A stretch of DNA of 64,000 bases from the NCBI GenBank assembly GCA_016699555.1, contig CP064981.1, positions 806,001 to 870,000 on the forward strand, read 5' to 3'. Source of the DNA: Candidatus Iainarchaeum sp. (GTDB lineage: Archaea; Iainarchaeota; Iainarchaeia; Iainarchaeales; VGJJ01). A model generated the notes under the pieces. The model was not told where the DNA came from and did not search any database. It saw only the letters and a list, made by a program, of their open reading frames with translations. The translations under genes and the position numbers were made by a program. Of the stretch, positions 34,239 to 42,679 are shown one piece after another. Numbering within the stretch: the stretch's first letter is position 1; each line of letters starts with the position of its first letter.

Positions 34239-37202
34239 ATGCATAGCTTGCATCCCTCCACCGGAAAAGCCCCCTTGCCGCGCAACTATGACTTCAAGGC
34301 ATTAGAGGAAAGGGCCCAACAAACGTGGAAGTCCCACCGTGTAATCGAGAAGAGCATCGCTTACGATAAAGAAAAGGAACTATTCGCATTCTTGGAAGGA
34401 CCCCCAACCGCAAATGCCCCGCCTGCGCTGCACCATACGGAAATGCGCGTGATCAAAGACGTGGTGTGCCGCTACCAGTTCATGCAAGGGAAAACAGTCC
34501 CGCGCAAAGGCGGATGGGACACGCATGGATTGCCGGTGGAAGTGCAAGTGGAAAAGAAATTGGGACTGAAAGACAAAAAAGCCATTGAAGCGTTCGGCGT
34601 CGAAAAGTTCGTCGAGATGTGCCGCGCCGACGTCTTCACATTCATCCAAGAATGGGATCGCTTCACCGAAAAACTCGCGTATTGGGTGGACTTAGAAAAT
34701 CCCTACATCACGTACGACAACAATTACATCGAAAGCATTTGGTGGTCGCTGAAAGAACTGCATAACCGCGGTTTCCTCTATGAAGGGCATCGACCCTCGC
34801 CTTTCTGCACGCGCTGCCAGACATCACTCTCATCGCACGAAGTCGCACAAGGATACAAAACTACTACGGATCAAACCGTCGTCGTCAAATTCCAATCCAA
34901 AAAAAATCCCAAGCGATTCTTACTCGCATGGACTACTACCCCATGGACGCTGCCAGGGAACATCGCATTAGCCGTGCACCCTTCAACGGACTATGCCATC
35001 GTCGAGCACGAGGGAAACGAATACGTCCTCGCAAAAGATCTCGTCGAGAAAAACTTCACCCCTCACACGAAAATAAAGCACATCGTTAAAGGCAAAGAAT
35101 TGGAAGGCGAAAAGTACACGCCGCTATTCGACACCTATTCCGAAAAAATGCAGCACGCCAAAGAAAAGCACTGGGAAATCACCACGGGAGAATTTGTCAC
35201 CACCACGGATGGAACAGGAATCGTGCACATCGCCCCGGGATTCGGAGAAGACGATTACACCACCGCCAAAGAAAAGGGATTCGCATTCGTGCAGCACGTG
35301 AAAGAAGACGGGACTTTTGTGGAAGAATTGGAATCACTCGGATTAGCCGGCAAGAAAGCCATGCAGTCGAACAAAGAAATCGTCGCATTGTTGAAAGAAA
35401 AAGACTTGGTTTTCAAAGAACTCCCCTACGAGCACGAGTATCCCTTCTGCTGGCGATGCAACACTCCCTTGATGTATTACGCCATGAAGTCCTGGCAGAT
35501 CGCCGTTTCAAAAATCCGCCATAAACTCGTGGAAAACAATGCCCATATTCATTGGGAACCCGAGCACATCAAAGAAGGGCGCTTCGGCGAATGGTTGTTG
35601 AACCTGAAGGATTGGAATCTCTCGCGCAAGCGCTATTGGGGAACACCCCTCCCGGTGTGGAAGTGCACCAATGCCAAGTGCGGTCATGTCGAAGTTATTG
35701 GCAGCGTGAAAGAGTTACGCGAGAAAGGGAAGAATGTCCACGCAGATGCGACCATCGACCTGCACAAACCCCAAATGGACCTCGTGACAATGGAATGCGC
35801 CAAATGCAAACACGAGATGAAGCGCGAACCCTATGTGATCGATGTATGGTATGACTCCGGCGCTGCACCTTTTGCGCAATTGCACTATCCTTTCGAGAAC
35901 AAGGAATTGTTTGATGCGTATTTCCCCTATGCCTATATCGCCGAAGCCATCGACCAGACGCGCGGGTGGTTCTATTCCTTGCATGCGTTAGGCGTTTTGC
36001 TGTTCGACCGCAACGCGGTACAAAGCATCGTGTGCGGTGGGCACCTGCTCGATTCGAAAGGAGAAAAGATGTCCAAGTCCAAGGGGAATGTCATCAATCC
36101 CTGGGAAGTATTCGAGAAATATGGCGTAGACGCGCTGCGTATGCAGATGTGCCTCACTCCCGCGGGAGATCCCAAGCGCATCGGAATGGATTCCTTCAAG
36201 GAAAGCGTGCAGCCCATGCTCACGATCCTATGGAACAGCCTCCAGTTCGCGCTTCCATTATTGGAAGAAGGCAAGAAGATGAGCACAACAGGAAATCCGC
36301 CTGCGCTCCGGAAAGAAGACCAATGGATTCTTTCCCGCTTAGCCGACACCCATGAACAAGTCACGCAAGGAATGGAAAACTATTGGTTCCACCAGGCGAC
36401 GCGCGCTTTACTGCAATTCGTGAATGTGGACTTATCTCGCAACTACATCAAGATGGTCCGCGATCGCGCAAAAGAGAATGATGCCGCTGTCGCATACGTG
36501 TTCTATCAGACATTTTACACGCTATCCAAACTCCTCGCGCCGCTCGCGCCATATGTGAGCGAAGCAGTGTATGAAGCCGTCGGCGGAGAAGAGAAGAGCG
36601 TGCACCTCTCCGCTTGGCCCAAGTCGTTGCCGTTCCGACGCGATGAAGAGTTAGAGAAAGCCATGCAAGTAGCCCAAGAAGTCATCGCCTCCGCGCTCAG
36701 CCTTCGCGAGAAAGCCAAGATGCCCGTGCGTTGGCCGCTCGCGACGCTCAGCATCCGCACCAACAAGGGAGAGATCGTCTCCGGATTGCAACAGATGGAA
36801 GAAATCGTGCTGCAGCAATTGAACGTAAAACAACTCACCTTCAACCAAAAGACATTCGAGCATGGAATGGTATTGCCCATGGACGGCGAAGGAATGCTTT
36901 CCCTGGACATGACCCTCACACCCCAATTGGAAGCCGAAGGATTCGCGCGCGAGCTCACGCGCAAGGTACAAGAACTACGCAAGCAAGCCAAGACGAATCC
37001 CGGGGACTTGATCGAAGTCCATTGCATCTGCTCCCGCCACCTGCAGCACACCCTCGAAGGGCAATTGCAGGACATGAAAGAAAAAGTCCGCGCGCTCGAA
37101 TGGGTGTATGTGGGAGAGCTGAAGGGAACGCCGCTCGCGCACGTCGAAGAGCAAATCAGGGATGAAAAAGTGGCACTGGGAATCTATCCCTCAAAACAGT
37201 AA
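34239..37202 (+). CDS. ileS: isoleucyl-tRNA synthetase
   Basis: A 987-residue class Ia synthetase with an editing CP1 domain (TTTPWTLPGN at ~232, TTTDGTGIVHIAPGFGEDDY) and KMSKS in GEKMSKSKGN (~609-613). The ATP-site motif reads PALHHTEM (~61-68) instead of HIGH, related to the GxHH form of type-2 IleRS. CxxC pairs (FCTRCQ, FCWRCN, CTNAKCGH) may bind zinc. ATG 34239 lies 28 nt from CTTTTAAAC; in-frame upstream sequence lies antisense to another gene and is excluded. Confidence 0.95.
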   Translation: MHSLHPSTGKAPLPRNYDFKALEERAQQTWKSHRVIEKSIAYDKEKELFAFLEGPPTANAPPALHHTEMRVIKDVVCRYQFMQGKTVPRKGGWDTHGLPVEVQVEKKLGLKDKKAIEAFGVEKFVEMCRADVFTFIQEWDRFTEKLAYWVDLENPYITYDNNYIESIWWSLKELHNRGFLYEGHRPSPFCTRCQTSLSSHEVAQGYKTTTDQTVVVKFQSKKNPKRFLLAWTTTPWTLPGNIALAVHPSTDYAIVEHEGNEYVLAKDLVEKNFTPHTKIKHIVKGKELEGEKYTPLFDTYSEKMQHAKEKHWEITTGEFVTTTDGTGIVHIAPGFGEDDYTTAKEKGFAFVQHVKEDGTFVEELESLGLAGKKAMQSNKEIVALLKEKDLVFKELPYEHEYPFCWRCNTPLMYYAMKSWQIAVSKIRHKLVENNAHIHWEPEHIKEGRFGEWLLNLKDWNLSRKRYWGTPLPVWKCTNAKCGHVEVIGSVKELREKGKNVHADATIDLHKPQMDLVTMECAKCKHEMKREPYVIDVWYDSGAAPFAQLHYPFENKELFDAYFPYAYIAEAIDQTRGWFYSLHALGVLLFDRNAVQSIVCGGHLLDSKGEKMSKSKGNVINPWEVFEKYGVDALRMQMCLTPAGDPKRIGMDSFKESVQPMLTILWNSLQFALPLLEEGKKMSTTGNPPALRKEDQWILSRLADTHEQVTQGMENYWFHQATRALLQFVNVDLSRNYIKMVRDRAKENDAAVAYVFYQTFYTLSKLLAPLAPYVSEAVYEAVGGEEKSVHLSAWPKSLPFRRDEELEKAMQVAQEVIASALSLREKAKMPVRWPLATLSIRTNKGEIVSGLQQMEEIVLQQLNVKQLTFNQKTFEHGMVLPMDGEGMLSLDMTLTPQLEAEGFARELTRKVQELRKQAKTNPGDLIEVHCICSRHLQHTLEGQLQDMKEKVRALEWVYVGELKGTPLAHVEEQIRDEKVALGIYPSKQ

Positions 37203-37226
37203 AGAAAATTAATTTTCGCGAGCGGA

Positions 37227-37409
37227 TCAAACGCCCATGATGCCGGAAATCTTGATAGCGAGAATGATGACAATCAATGCAATGGCCGCACCAAACACCA
37301 TCGTGGGCGTCAATTGCGGCCCGCCTTGTTGCTGATCGAAGAAGCGCTGCACCCCGATAGCGGAAGAAGGACCTTGTCCCTGTGGAGCGGATTGCGTGAA
37401 TTTGACCAT
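37227..37409 (-). CDS. secG: Sec61-beta/SecG-type translocon subunit
   Basis: A 60-residue tail-anchored protein: a Gln/Gly/Pro-rich cytosolic part with GPSSAIGVQRFFD, then the LTPTMVFGAAIALIVIILAIKI membrane helix. This matches archaeal Sec61-beta ('SS.GL.RYF…..kidP..vl….'). It associates with SecY and SecE. A leaderless start at ATG 37409 follows the TATA box shared with the next gene. It is convergent with ileS, 24 bp apart. Confidence 0.85.
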   Translation of the reverse strand: MVKFTQSAPQGQGPSSAIGVQRFFDQQQGGPQLTPTMVFGAAIALIVIILAIKISGIMGV

Positions 37410-37432
37410 GCAAGAAAAAGGCAGCCACACGC

Positions 37433-37440
37433 TTATAAAT
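37433..37440. promoter_or_regulatory. TATA box shared by Sec61-beta and a divergent membrane gene
   Basis: TTATAAAT is ~27 nt from both the 37409 start (minus) and the 37463 start (plus). Only 53 bp separate the two start codons and no other TATA-like element is present. Both promoters must therefore use this box or overlap on it. Confidence 0.65.
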
Positions 37441-37462
37441 CTGCACGGAATTTGCTCTTGGT

Positions 37463-38395
37463 ATGGCCGAAATGCGACCCGTAGCGAAAGACCTCTATCA
37501 CGTGGGGATGGCCATCGTGCTCGTCCTTGCGATATTGGGATTGCTCACGTGGAGCGGCATCATCTCCTGCCGCGACGTACCTGGGTTCTGCAGCGTATAT
37601 TATGCCATCAAGGGACCGCCAAAAACACTCATCGTATTCGGCGAGACAGGGCTAGGGGATCCTGCGCTCCTCGCACAAGAACTGCGCAATCGCAGTGGCG
37701 CTGCTGCAACGAACATCTCTCAACAGGATGTGGAATTCGTTTCCGCCGGAAATCTCAAGCAATTCGATTTGGTCATCGTGACGCGCGCAAGGAGCATCCC
37801 CACGCGCACATTGAAGGCATTCATGGAATACGTGGATGGAGGCGGCAGGCTCGTGTGGACGGGAGATGCAGGCATCGAATTGTCGCGGGATGACCAATTC
37901 CTCTATGCGAACGATGTGGATGCCAACGCCCCGCGACGATTGATCTCTCCATGGGCACGCAAGGATGTCACGGAACAAGAAGCCATCCGATTCGATCGGT
38001 ATATTTCCGTCAATTACATCAACAACTACTGCACTGTCCGCGCGTGCGTGGGCGAACAACAAGTGGGACCGCTCGTCCCCGAAGCAGGAGCGGATCACAA
38101 GCTCATCTACGGCATTTCGAACAACCTCAAGCTCTATGGCGACTTCGCATTGGTCGAGGACCAGGGCATCGGAAGCACGCGCGTGCTGAGCGTGGATACG
38201 CAAACCGATCTGATCGAGAAGAACGCATTCGACAATAATTCCTCGCGCGACATCGGAAAAGTATTCCCCATCATCGTGACGTCCGGAATCGGAGAAAAGA
38301 TCATCTACTATGCCATCCCCCCCGAAATCCTGGCGCAACCCCCGATGCAATACAAGTTGTTTGTGGAAAATTTGTATGATGGGATCCTGCGCTGA
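37463..38395 (+). CDS. membrane-anchored GATase-like/DUF4350-type protein A
   Basis: A 310-residue protein: one N-terminal membrane helix (MAIVLVLAILGLLTWSGII), then a Rossmann-like ectodomain. It contains KTLIVFGETGLGDPALLAQEL, QFDLVIVTRARSIPTRTLKAFMEYVDGGGRLVWTGDAGIE and GEKIIYYAIPPEIL. The 'fvenGG.lv..gd.g' strand-turn is typical of class I glutamine-amidotransferase-like or DUF4350 domains, without an obvious catalytic Cys. The protein at 39054 shares the same plan. Confidence 0.6.
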   Translation: MAEMRPVAKDLYHVGMAIVLVLAILGLLTWSGIISCRDVPGFCSVYYAIKGPPKTLIVFGETGLGDPALLAQELRNRSGAAATNISQQDVEFVSAGNLKQFDLVIVTRARSIPTRTLKAFMEYVDGGGRLVWTGDAGIELSRDDQFLYANDVDANAPRRLISPWARKDVTEQEAIRFDRYISVNYINNYCTVRACVGEQQVGPLVPEAGADHKLIYGISNNLKLYGDFALVEDQGIGSTRVLSVDTQTDLIEKNAFDNNSSRDIGKVFPIIVTSGIGEKIIYYAIPPEILAQPPMQYKLFVENLYDGILR

Positions 38396-38404
38396 GTGAA
38401 ATCC

Positions 38405-38977
38405 ATGGCCTTAAGAAAACCAAAAATAACCAAACCAACCATTTTCAAACGATTCCTTGCCAGAATCAATTTCGTAAAGGCCCTACGCGAGCGAAAAAAA
38501 TATGGGAAAAAAGTCCTCTTACGCGCGTTCACCGATAGCGGGATGCAAATGGAGTTGAGGCATAATCATTCCCGCCCTTTCCGCGTGCAAATCCAGGGCA
38601 GCGGATTCATCTTGCCTCATCCCGATCCCAACGCACGACGCGCAGTGGTGTGGACCATGGTCAATGGAAAAGTGCTGTGCTTCTATCGCAGCATCAGCGG
38701 AGGCGGGCAATGGACCCCTTGCGCCGGAATCCGAAGCCTGCCACGAGGAGGGTATGCGATCGACCCTTTGCGTTATCGGAACAAACACCCACCCGAATGG
38801 ACGAAGAAAGTCGGCGGTCAAATTGCGACTTCGATTGAGAACGGGATCATGCGGCTGACGGAAACGACCGACATCAAATCCATACTGGACTATCAACGCC
38901 ATCTGCTCAAACTTCCCCACCTGCAGACCCAAGAACAAGTCGAGGGATACTTCCACCTCCCCCGTGATTACGACTAG
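38405..38977 (+). CDS. orphan basic protein
   Basis: A 190-residue protein with a basic helical N-terminus and a beta-rich middle (FRVQIQGSGFILPHPDPNARRAVVWTMVNGKVLCFYRSISGGGQW). The segment 'LPRGGYAIDPLRYRNKHPPEW' resembles part of the 39985 orphan (VLRDPRGVARFTLSYRLRDGE) in style only. No family recognised. GTG at 38396 is an alternative start; the stop of the upstream gene is 9 bp before the ATG. Confidence 0.5.
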   Translation: MALRKPKITKPTIFKRFLARINFVKALRERKKYGKKVLLRAFTDSGMQMELRHNHSRPFRVQIQGSGFILPHPDPNARRAVVWTMVNGKVLCFYRSISGGGQWTPCAGIRSLPRGGYAIDPLRYRNKHPPEWTKKVGGQIATSIENGIMRLTETTDIKSILDYQRHLLKLPHLQTQEQVEGYFHLPRDYD

Positions 38978-39053
38978 TGAGCGGGCGAGCAATTCTTTAT
39001 AAAGAACGGAACCGACCATTTGCTATTAACCCGGAAAGGGAAGGAAGGAGTGA

Positions 39054-39923
39054 ATGTTTATGGCGGAAGCATACCCGGACGAAGGCGGAGACTTGCCCCC
39101 ACTGGAATCACCAGGCGGCTTTTCTCGCATGCACATCAATTTTGAGGGGCTCATCCCCATCATCCTCATCGTCGTGATTGGGTTCTTGCTCTTGGCGAGA
39201 ATTGGGGTATTGGATTCATCAACGCCCGTCATTGGAGCATTCGTCAGCGCCGTCTCTCCGAATCAGAGCGCAAACGTGCTGATTATTGGCGCACCCTCCC
39301 CTGAATTGATTAATGTGCTGAACGCCAACAAGGACCTAGTAGGTAAACCCGTGATACGGGCCGCAGAAGCGTTCACGCGAGACCCCATTAATCAACTTTC
39401 AACCTACAACATCATCATCCTCGACCAGTCCGGGCAGATCAATAAAGAGATTCCCCGCCAATTGGGAGATGCCTTGCAGAGCTTCGTCAAGACCGGCGGA
39501 AAACTCATCATCGTGAAAGATTCCGGAATCGAACGCCCCGGGGCATTGGACATCTTAGGATGGAAAGCCAACTTCGGGGACATCGTCCCAGTGAATTGTG
39601 ACATTGTCTTGGATGGACAGCCCACCTGCAAGCGACCACTCGCCGTTGTGGGAGTACTATGGAGACAAGACTTCAAGCACCCCATCATGCAAGGAATCGA
39701 ACGCGTCCCTGCGCAAGCGGAAGCCGGATACTTGGTGTTGGAAACCTTTGATGTCGGCGTAACGGGAAATGAAATCACCTACATCGAAGACGCGAGAACG
39801 GGACAAAGCTATCCCGGAATCGTCGAACACGCCCAAATCGGCGGAGGAAAAGTCATTTACTTCAACTACAACCCCGGCATCACACCCGGAATATTAGAAA
39901 ATACGATCAAGTATCTGAAATAA
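39054..39923 (+). CDS. membrane-anchored GATase-like/DUF4350-type protein B
   Basis: A 289-residue protein: acidic Pro/Gly-rich head, membrane helix (LIPIILIVVIGFLLLARIGVL), then an ectodomain with ANVLIIGAPSPELINVL, YNIIILDQSGQINKEIPRQLGDALQSFVKTGGKLIIVKDSGIE, and GGGKVIYFNYNPGITPG. The order matches protein A at 37463, so they are probably paralogues. AAGGAGTGA precedes the ATG and a TTTATAAAG box lies ~55 nt upstream. A two-hairpin terminator follows. Confidence 0.6.
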   Translation: MFMAEAYPDEGGDLPPLESPGGFSRMHINFEGLIPIILIVVIGFLLLARIGVLDSSTPVIGAFVSAVSPNQSANVLIIGAPSPELINVLNANKDLVGKPVIRAAEAFTRDPINQLSTYNIIILDQSGQINKEIPRQLGDALQSFVKTGGKLIIVKDSGIERPGALDILGWKANFGDIVPVNCDIVLDGQPTCKRPLAVVGVLWRQDFKHPIMQGIERVPAQAEAGYLVLETFDVGVTGNEITYIEDARTGQSYPGIVEHAQIGGGKVIYFNYNPGITPGILENTIKYLK

Positions 39924-39990
39924 GCCGCTTTCGCGCGGCTGCCACGAGAACAGGTACAACTATGTTGTACCTGATTTTTCTTTTTTATTT
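39924..39990 (+). terminator. two-hairpin 3' element behind the 39054 gene
   Basis: GCCGC/GCGGC with loop TTTCGC starts at the base after the stop (39924-39939). Spacer TGCCACGAGAA follows, then a perfect 10-bp stem CAGGTACAAC/GTTGTACCTG with loop TAT (39951-39973), then ATTTTTCTTTTTTATTTC. It is nearly the same architecture as behind the thermosome gene. Confidence 0.7.
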
Positions 39991-40710
39991 CTTTTTTTGT
40001 GCTGGCAAGCCTAGCGCTTCACGCGTGCGCAACTTATCCATATCCAACTCCCAACGAGCAATATAACTCTCCCCCACTTTCCCACGCGAACCTGGAACAC
40101 GTTTGAAATAATGCTTTGCCAGCATGGGATACAATTGATTTGCGATATTATTAGTGGGAAAATAATCATCATAAACGGACCAGCGCCATGTCATCTTCTT
40201 CCCGGAAAGTATTTCGGCGCGATGCCGATGCAAAAACTGGATCAGCAAAAATTCAGTAGGGTGAACCCCATTCAATTGGGATTGAAATTCCTTGCTGGCA
40301 AGGGTTTCGCGCCTAGCATAACTTGATGGGTGTTCATCCGCAGAAAGCCATTCCATCGTGCGACAACGCTGAATTTCTTCCAATTGGATTTCTCCATCGC
40401 GCAAACGATACGAAAGCGTAAAGCGCGCCACCCCGCGCGGATCGCGCAACACCAAATGGGGAAGTGGAGAAACAGACGGAGAAAAGTGACGATAGCCGTG
40501 CACGGGTTGAGGGTACAATTCCTTGTAATGCCACTTGTCTGTTTTTTCAATGCGATAATGTGATGCAGGCGTTTGAAATGCGCGCATGGCAATGGACACA
40601 CGCACAGGGGTTTGCGTTTTGGGAGGAGAACGCCACCGCACAAGCGCCTTTTTTACTCGCCGGGTCCGCTTCCCCATGAAACCTCTGAGCTTATTCCACC
40701 AGCGCGGCAT
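39985..40710 (-). CDS. orphan basic protein
   Basis: A 241-residue protein: Arg/Lys-rich N-terminus (~45 aa), then a mixed alpha/beta body (HLVLRDPRGVARFTLSYRLRDGEIQLEEIQRCRTMEWLSADEHPS) and a helical end. The frequent Trp, Tyr and Arg suggest nucleic-acid contact, but no family was recognised. ATG 40710 lies 26 nt from ATTATATACC. The preceding terminator element's T-run overlaps this gene's 3' end. Confidence 0.45.
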   Translation of the reverse strand: MPRWWNKLRGFMGKRTRRVKKALVRWRSPPKTQTPVRVSIAMRAFQTPASHYRIEKTDKWHYKELYPQPVHGYRHFSPSVSPLPHLVLRDPRGVARFTLSYRLRDGEIQLEEIQRCRTMEWLSADEHPSSYARRETLASKEFQSQLNGVHPTEFLLIQFLHRHRAEILSGKKMTWRWSVYDDYFPTNNIANQLYPMLAKHYFKRVPGSRGKVGESYIARWELDMDKLRTREALGLPAQKKK

Positions 40711-40802
40711 AATGGCCAAGAGGCAGGCCAGGTATATAATCCATCAATTCCCCTAATCCGAGGCATCCACTCAGGGATAGGTTGCCTTTCTGTAACCAAA
40801 AG

Positions 40803-40851
40803 CTATATATAGTCATGATGATATCATGATGGCACATGACGAGTCATGATG
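40803..40851 (+). promoter_or_regulatory. TATA box with three phased TCATGATG operators
   Basis: CTATATATAG (~40803-40812) is ~28 nt before ATG 40836. TCATGATG occurs at 40813-40820, 40824-40831 and 40844-40851. The first two are 11 bp apart and the third 20 bp further, so all face nearly the same side of the helix. They cover the transcription start of a winged-helix gene, suggesting autoregulation. Confidence 0.5.
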
Positions 40852-41324
40852 CCCTCTTCACCGCCCAAGCGCTGATTGAGCAGATTTCCCCAGAATTTGC
40901 CCAATTGACCGCCGACGTAAAAGAAGTCGCCAAGGCATCCAGGGACCCGGCATTGATTGCTGTGCTATTGTTCAAATTGGCCCAAGAACGCCAAAAAACC
41001 AACCAGTTGTTGGAAGAACAGGCGCGCAAGCACGAAGAGCTGCTCACGCAACTCAAAAATCACACTACCCAAAGTCCTTCCTTAACTAACCCAACCCAAT
41101 CCAATACGTTTGGCGGCCCGGCGACCATTGCGGTCCTGCCGGAAGCCGACCAAAAAATCCTATCCTATGTCCAGACCCAAGGACAAGCGGATGCCATGCA
41201 AGTCCAACAAAGCATGGGCTACAAGAATCCAAACGCCGCTTCGCAGCGATTGAACGCGCTGGCGAAACAAGGACACCTCTCCAAGGTCCAAAGCGGAAAA
41301 CGCGTGGTGTTCCTACCACGCTAA
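40836..41324 (+). CDS. winged-helix regulator with N-terminal helical domain
   Basis: A 162-residue protein. Residues ~1-75 form helices ending in a coiled coil (LLFKLAQERQKTNQLLEEQARKHEELLTQL), then a Gln/Thr/Pro linker. Residues ~105-162 form a winged helix (ADQKILSYVQTQGQADAMQVQQSMGYKNPNAASQRLNALAKQGHLSKVQSGKRVVFL). It is probably a dimeric transcription factor. The TCATGATG repeats at its promoter suggest it binds its own control region. Confidence 0.65.
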   Translation: MTSHDALFTAQALIEQISPEFAQLTADVKEVAKASRDPALIAVLLFKLAQERQKTNQLLEEQARKHEELLTQLKNHTTQSPSLTNPTQSNTFGGPATIAVLPEADQKILSYVQTQGQADAMQVQQSMGYKNPNAASQRLNALAKQGHLSKVQSGKRVVFLPR

Positions 41325-41419
41325 CTCACACTTGAACGCGGGCGCGCACCCTTCTTAACTCCAAAAACCCAACCAACCCAACCAATCGCGCGCTCGCATT
41401 CAAAACTTTTTCCAGCAAC

Positions 41420-42115
41420 TCATTTCTCCTTCAAGAGTTGCATGATTGTCATCTTCTTCTTGGGATGGATAATTTCCTCCGTAATGGGGACCGATTCCTG
41501 CAGCTTGTTTTGGATGATCCAATAATCGCTTGCGATGATCTTTCTCTTGGGAAGCTTTGCGAGCGGAAACCACTTCAGATAGCTTTTTTCTTTCACCAGC
41601 GTTTTAGGGGTTACAAGCGCCGTCATCAACAGAAAACCATGCTGGTAATTCCCTTTCTCGAGCAAACGCTCATACGTAATCGAGACAAAACGGTGGGCAT
41701 CCACTTCCACTTCTGCCTTTTCTCGCATGATGCGCTTGATGGCATCGGAAAGGGATTCAGTGATGAGCAAGCGACCCGAAACCAAACTCCACAAACCCTG
41801 ATAAGGACGCTTATTGCGTTGCAGTAGCAAGATGTCTCCATCCGACACGCAGGCAATCAATACCACCACTAATGGGCTGATGCTCTCTTGGTTCGGCACG
41901 AAGAATGGGAGATATTTTTCGGCGGCAAGCGTGAGCTTATACCCATTCACGCTTTTTTCGAGCAATCCCTTCTTGATCATCCCATTCAAATAGTACGCGA
42001 GAAGATTGGATCCGATCTTCGTACGCGCATGCAACTCCGAAAAGCGGAGCGTCTGCGCATAGACGAATTGCTGGAAAATCTTGCCCCTCAATTTACCCAT
42101 CACCGGCGTCTGCAT
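41420..42115 (-). CDS. winged helix fused to a degenerate Nudix domain
   Basis: A 231-residue protein. Residues ~12-70 form a winged helix (RFSELHARTKIGSNLLAYYLNGMIKKGLLEKS). Residues ~80-200 form a Nudix fold (GDILLLQRNKRPYQGLWSLVSGRLLITESLSDAIKRIMREKAEV). In the Nudix box the catalytic REUXEE is RIMREK, so hydrolysis is unlikely. This is the logic of NrtR-type regulators, in which a dead Nudix senses a nucleotide metabolite. It is divergent from an intact-looking Nudix gene. Confidence 0.7.
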   Translation of the reverse strand: MQTPVMGKLRGKIFQQFVYAQTLRFSELHARTKIGSNLLAYYLNGMIKKGLLEKSVNGYKLTLAAEKYLPFFVPNQESISPLVVVLIACVSDGDILLLQRNKRPYQGLWSLVSGRLLITESLSDAIKRIMREKAEVEVDAHRFVSITYERLLEKGNYQHGFLLMTALVTPKTLVKEKSYLKWFPLAKLPKRKIIASDYWIIQNKLQESVPITEEIIHPKKKMTIMQLLKEK

Positions 42116-42181
42116 TTACTCAATATTTCTTGAGCAACTATTAAAATACAGCCTCGCACGCAACCCATGTGAGGTGGGCTC

Positions 42182-42679
42182 ATGGATAATCAAAAAACAC
42201 ACTACGTCGTGGCGACGGGAATCATCGTGAAAGACGGAAAATATCTCATCGCAAAGCGCGCATCATTCGAAAAAGCATTCCCAAACAGATGGACTGTCCC
42301 GGGAGGAAAGCTCGAAAGCAAAGAATTCACCCAACGACCCCACGACGCAGGAACGCAGTGGTACAACGTCATTGAAGACCTTGTGGAACGCGAAATCAAA
42401 GAAGAAACAGACCTCGAAGTCAAGAATATCGGATACGTGACGAGCTTGGCATACATGCGCAGCGATGGCATTCCGACCATTATCATCAGCTTATGCGCCG
42501 ACTACAAAACGGGCGAAATCAAGCTATGCAATGCCCTTACCGAGTACGCATGGGTGACGCTCGAAGAAGCACGTAACTATGATCTGATCGAGGGAATCTA
42601 TGAGGAACTGGCAATCCTGGACCATTATCGCCGTACCGGCAAACAAACAAAATGGGAGCCGCACCTGTCGGCTAGGTGA
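42182..42679 (+). CDS. Nudix hydrolase with insertion in the Nudix box
   Basis: A 165-residue Nudix protein. WTVPGGKLESKE gives the Gx5E half, and VEREIKEETDLEV gives the REUXEE half with all catalytic Glu. The two halves are separated by ~16 extra residues (around residues 55-72) compared with the consensus. It probably hydrolyses a nucleoside diphosphate derivative. It is divergent from the winged-helix/Nudix protein at 41420, which may regulate it. Confidence 0.8.
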   Translation: MDNQKTHYVVATGIIVKDGKYLIAKRASFEKAFPNRWTVPGGKLESKEFTQRPHDAGTQWYNVIEDLVEREIKEETDLEVKNIGYVTSLAYMRSDGIPTIIISLCADYKTGEIKLCNALTEYAWVTLEEARNYDLIEGIYEELAILDHYRRTGKQTKWEPHLSAR

